From Streptomyces sp. NBC_01197 (lineage in GTDB: Bacteria > Actinomycetota > Actinomycetes > Streptomycetales > Streptomycetaceae): a stretch of DNA of 64,000 bases. A model generated the notes under the pieces. That model did no database searches, was not told the DNA's origin, and saw only the letters and a list, made by a program, of their open reading frames with translations. Positions 62,151 through 64,000 of this stretch are shown here, piece after piece. Within the stretch, counting starts at the first letter, position 1. Every line of letters starts with the position of its first letter. The position numbers and the translations under genes were made by a program. The DNA is taken from NCBI RefSeq assembly GCF_036010505.1, contig NZ_CP108569.1:806001-870000 (forward strand). The letters are read 5' to 3'.

Positions 62151-62619
62151 CGACAGGGGCGAGCGGCAGTGCGGACCAGATGACCTTGCCGCCGCTCGCC
62201 GTCTGCTCGACACCGCAGGTCCCGCCGGCCTCGGCGGTGACCTCACGCACGAGCATCAGACCACGCCCTCCGGTCTGCCCCTGGTCCGCGTCCAGCGCCT
62301 TCGGACGGTAGGGGTGGTTGTCCTCGACCGACACCCGGATCCAGGAGGCCCCGACGGCGACCTCCACGGCCACCTCCGGGGAGAGCAGCGCGGCATGGCG
62401 TACGGCGTTGGTGACGAGCTCGGAGACGATCAGCAGCAGGCCCTGGACGGTGTCGCCGCCGACCGGGACCTGCTGGCGCGACAGAAGATCGCGTACGGCG
62501 TGCCGGGCCTGCGGTACGGAGATGTCGACCGCCGGGGCGGTGAACCGCCAGACGCCTTCGTAGGGCAGGGAGCCGGCGACCGCCGGGTCGGGCGGGCTGT
62601 TGCTCCCGCGGCTCTCCAT
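62116..62619 (-). CDS. RsbW-like ATP-binding protein (anti-sigma kinase type)
   Basis: 167 residues. HATPase domain with N-box LIVSELVTNAVRHA, G1 box VSVEDNHPYRP and GGRGLMLVREVTAEAG. Typical of the many stand-alone Streptomyces kinases that phosphorylate anti-sigma antagonists or regulate BldN-type pathways. ATG 62619 has GGGAG 7 nt upstream; GTG 62712 would add a non-conserved-looking head. Confidence 0.85.
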   Translation of the reverse strand: MESRGSNSPPDPAVAGSLPYEGVWRFTAPAVDISVPQARHAVRDLLSRQQVPVGGDTVQGLLLIVSELVTNAVRHAALLSPEVAVEVAVGASWIRVSVEDNHPYRPKALDADQGQTGGRGLMLVREVTAEAGGTCGVEQTASGGKVIWSALPLAPVVTSPRSAPSAL

Positions 62620-62765
62620 ATTCCGGCTCCCGCCCTCGCGCTCGATGGTGACCACGCATTGAGTGTTGGGAATGAGCTGGTCCGCACCGAGCGGCTGAAC
62701 AGAAGTCAGCACCAATCGGCGCTATTCGAGGGAATGCGACCGGCCCTGTTAAAAGCGTGACAACT

Positions 62766-62822
62766 TCTGGTCTTCTGATTCCGGTCTCTTGATTCTGGTT
62801 TCCTGTCTTCCGGTCTCGAAGA
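62766..62822 (+). repeat. Four imperfect 14-bp pyrimidine-rich repeats
   Basis: Units TCTGGTCTTCTGAT (62766), TCCGGTCTCTTGAT (62780), TCTGGTTTCCTGTC (62794) and TCCGGTCTCGAAGA (62809), in the gap between the anti-sigma gene and the hydratase gene. The last unit can fold as a short hairpin CGGTCT/AGACCG. Confidence 0.55.
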
Positions 62823-62877
62823 CCGTCGGCACGGTCCGTCCGATCACCGCCCGGCCGGGCCGGATAGCATCCGGCCC

Positions 62878-63642
62878 ATGGAGCCGCAGCTGCAGCACAC
62901 CGTCGCCGACGGGGTCGCCACCGTCGTGATCAGCAACCCCGCCAAGCGCAATGCCATGACGGCTGCCATGTGGCGGGCCCTGCCGGTGCTGCTCGACCGG
63001 CTGGCAGACGATCCCGCCGTCCGCGTCCTGGTCCTGACCGGAGCCGGGAACACCTTCTGCGCCGGCGCCGACATATCGACACTCCGGGACCCCGGTGAGG
63101 ACCCCCAGCGGCTCGCGGTCCGGGCCGAGGAGACCCTGGCCGCCTTCCCCAAGCCGACGCTCGCCGCCGTGCGCGGGTACTGCGTGGGCGGGGGCTGCCA
63201 GCTGGCGGCAGCGTGCGACCTGCGGTTCGCTGAGGAAGGGGCCTTGTTCGGGGTGACTCCGGCGAAGCTCGGGATCGTCTATCCGGCGGCCTCCACCGCG
63301 CGGCTGGCCTCCCTGGTGGGCCCGGCGACCGCCAAGTACCTGCTGTTCTCAGCCGAGTTGATCGGCACTGACCACGCACTGCGGTCCGGCCTGCTGGACG
63401 AGGTGCTGCCCATGGGGCTGCTCGGCCAGCGGGTGGCGGAGTTCAGCCGGGTGCTGGTGTCCCGCTCGCAGCTGACGCAGACGGCGGCCAAGGAGTTCGT
63501 CGCAGGGCGGGGTGACCGGGGCGCGTACTGGCGGGCGGCGGCGCGGGACTCCGACGACCCGGCGGAGGGGGTGGCGGCGTTCCTGGAGCGGCGGGAGCCC
63601 CGCTTCACCTGGACCCCCAGCTCCGGGGTGGCTCCGCGATAA
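62878..63642 (+). CDS. Enoyl-CoA hydratase/isomerase family protein
   Basis: 254 residues, crotonase fold. Oxyanion-hole region CAGADIS and AVRGYCVGGGCQLAAACDLRFA, and GVTPAKLGIVYP. One expected catalytic glutamate position (GxE-type in the hydratase loop) reads AKLGI, so it could be an isomerase or hydrolase variant rather than a true hydratase. ATG at 62878; separate unit. Confidence 0.92.
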   Translation: MEPQLQHTVADGVATVVISNPAKRNAMTAAMWRALPVLLDRLADDPAVRVLVLTGAGNTFCAGADISTLRDPGEDPQRLAVRAEETLAAFPKPTLAAVRGYCVGGGCQLAAACDLRFAEEGALFGVTPAKLGIVYPAASTARLASLVGPATAKYLLFSAELIGTDHALRSGLLDEVLPMGLLGQRVAEFSRVLVSRSQLTQTAAKEFVAGRGDRGAYWRAAARDSDDPAEGVAAFLERREPRFTWTPSSGVAPR

Positions 63643-63744
63643 CGAATGCCCCGCGTTCCCGCCATCCGCGCCATCCACCTCTCCCGTCATCAGCTTTCCT
63701 GCCGTCCCTTCCTCCCGTACCAACCAGTCGGTAACATCCAGGCC

Positions 63745-64000
63745 ATGACCTCGCTCCAGCCGCACGCCGGCCGTCGCTGCCACAATTCCGTCAACCCGCT
63801 GCACTCGACGCTGTACTTCTCCCCCGACTTCACCGAGCAGCTCGCCGGTGTCGGGATCGACGACGCGGGCGCCGCCTACTTCGCCGGGCGCAGTGCGGCG
63901 ATGGGGGCCGTGGGCCCCGGCACGATCGCCGCCACGTTCTACAACTTCAACCCCGAGCTGATCGCACGGCACGTTCCCGCCGTCTGGGAGACGGCCGCAC
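63745..64000 (+). CDS. SCO6745-like protein, truncated by window end
   Basis: 85 codons visible, frame open to the edge. HNSVNPLHSTLYFSPDFTEQL with YFAGRSAAMGAVGPG is what I recall of the SCO6745 family, of unknown function (possibly a helix-rich ligand-binding protein). ATG at 63745; GC-rich codon use like its neighbours. Confidence 0.6.
   Translation, partial: MTSLQPHAGRRCHNSVNPLHSTLYFSPDFTEQLAGVGIDDAGAAYFAGRSAAMGAVGPGTIAATFYNFNPELIARHVPAVWETAA

Overview
This is a high-GC actinomycete chromosome segment, almost certainly Streptomyces. Codon third positions are strongly G/C, GTG starts and ATGA/GTGA overlaps are common, and several Streptomyces hallmarks are present: a conservon (cvn) operon, DUF397/DUF5753 and RsbW-like genes, and a complete squalene-hopene (hopanoid) cluster. 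No rRNA, tRNA, CRISPR array or insertion sequence was seen.

Layout. (1) 1-15148: a polymer-degradation locus controlled by a LacI-type repressor. A leftward operon encodes two carbohydrate ABC permeases, a solute-binding lipoprotein, an M1 metallopeptidase and a beta-helix protein (cut by the window edge). A rightward arm encodes a hydroxyacid dehydrogenase, the repressor, a secreted M60-like metallopeptidase, a family 8 polysaccharide lyase and a DUF2264 protein. A GTAAGCGGTT-type operator sits inside or beside the promoters of both arms. (2) 15182-20751: a conservon (histidine kinase, roadblock, DUF742, GTPase) with a coupled GAF gene and a divergent cytochrome P450. (3) 20921-28513: a SpoIIE-type phosphatase, a membrane protein, a three-module cysteine-pair lipoprotein, a DUF397/XRE pair, a four-gene run of small proteins with a palindromic operator, and an Lrp-type regulator. 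(4) 28668-34301: a catabolic operon of a deacetylase-fold hydrolase, an MHS-type transporter, an SDR and a ketopantoate-reductase/M20-peptidase fusion. (5) 34783-39446: DUF1203, metallo-beta-lactamase fold, SGNH hydrolase, tyrosine phosphatase, a 47-residue membrane protein and an XRE-cupin regulator with twin palindromes upstream.

(6) 39539-51441: the hopanoid cluster, all leftward. hpnC, hpnD, a 43-residue micro-gene, hpnE and a prenyl diphosphate synthase are followed by squalene-hopene cyclase, hpnG and hpnH, and after a 355-bp gap by dxs and an hpnO-like aminotransferase. Together these supply isoprenoid precursors, build squalene through presqualene diphosphate and hydroxysqualene, cyclise it to hopene and extend the side chain. 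ispG, which I recall lying between hpnH and dxs in S. coelicolor, is absent.

(7) 51926-60208: a cell-surface phosphopolymer locus. It has a TagG/TagH-like ABC exporter, a family 2 glycosyltransferase, two CDP-alcohol phosphatidyltransferase-fold proteins, a glycerol-1-phosphate-dehydrogenase-like enzyme and a nucleotidyltransferase, in tightly overlapping order, with a divergent galE-like epimerase. This is the best candidate in the window for an undescribed system: a CDP-polyol made from an sn-1-phosphate and polymerised or transferred onto an envelope glycan. (8) 60351-64000: a CDF metal exporter, idi, an RsbW-like kinase, an enoyl-CoA hydratase and a truncated gene at the right edge.
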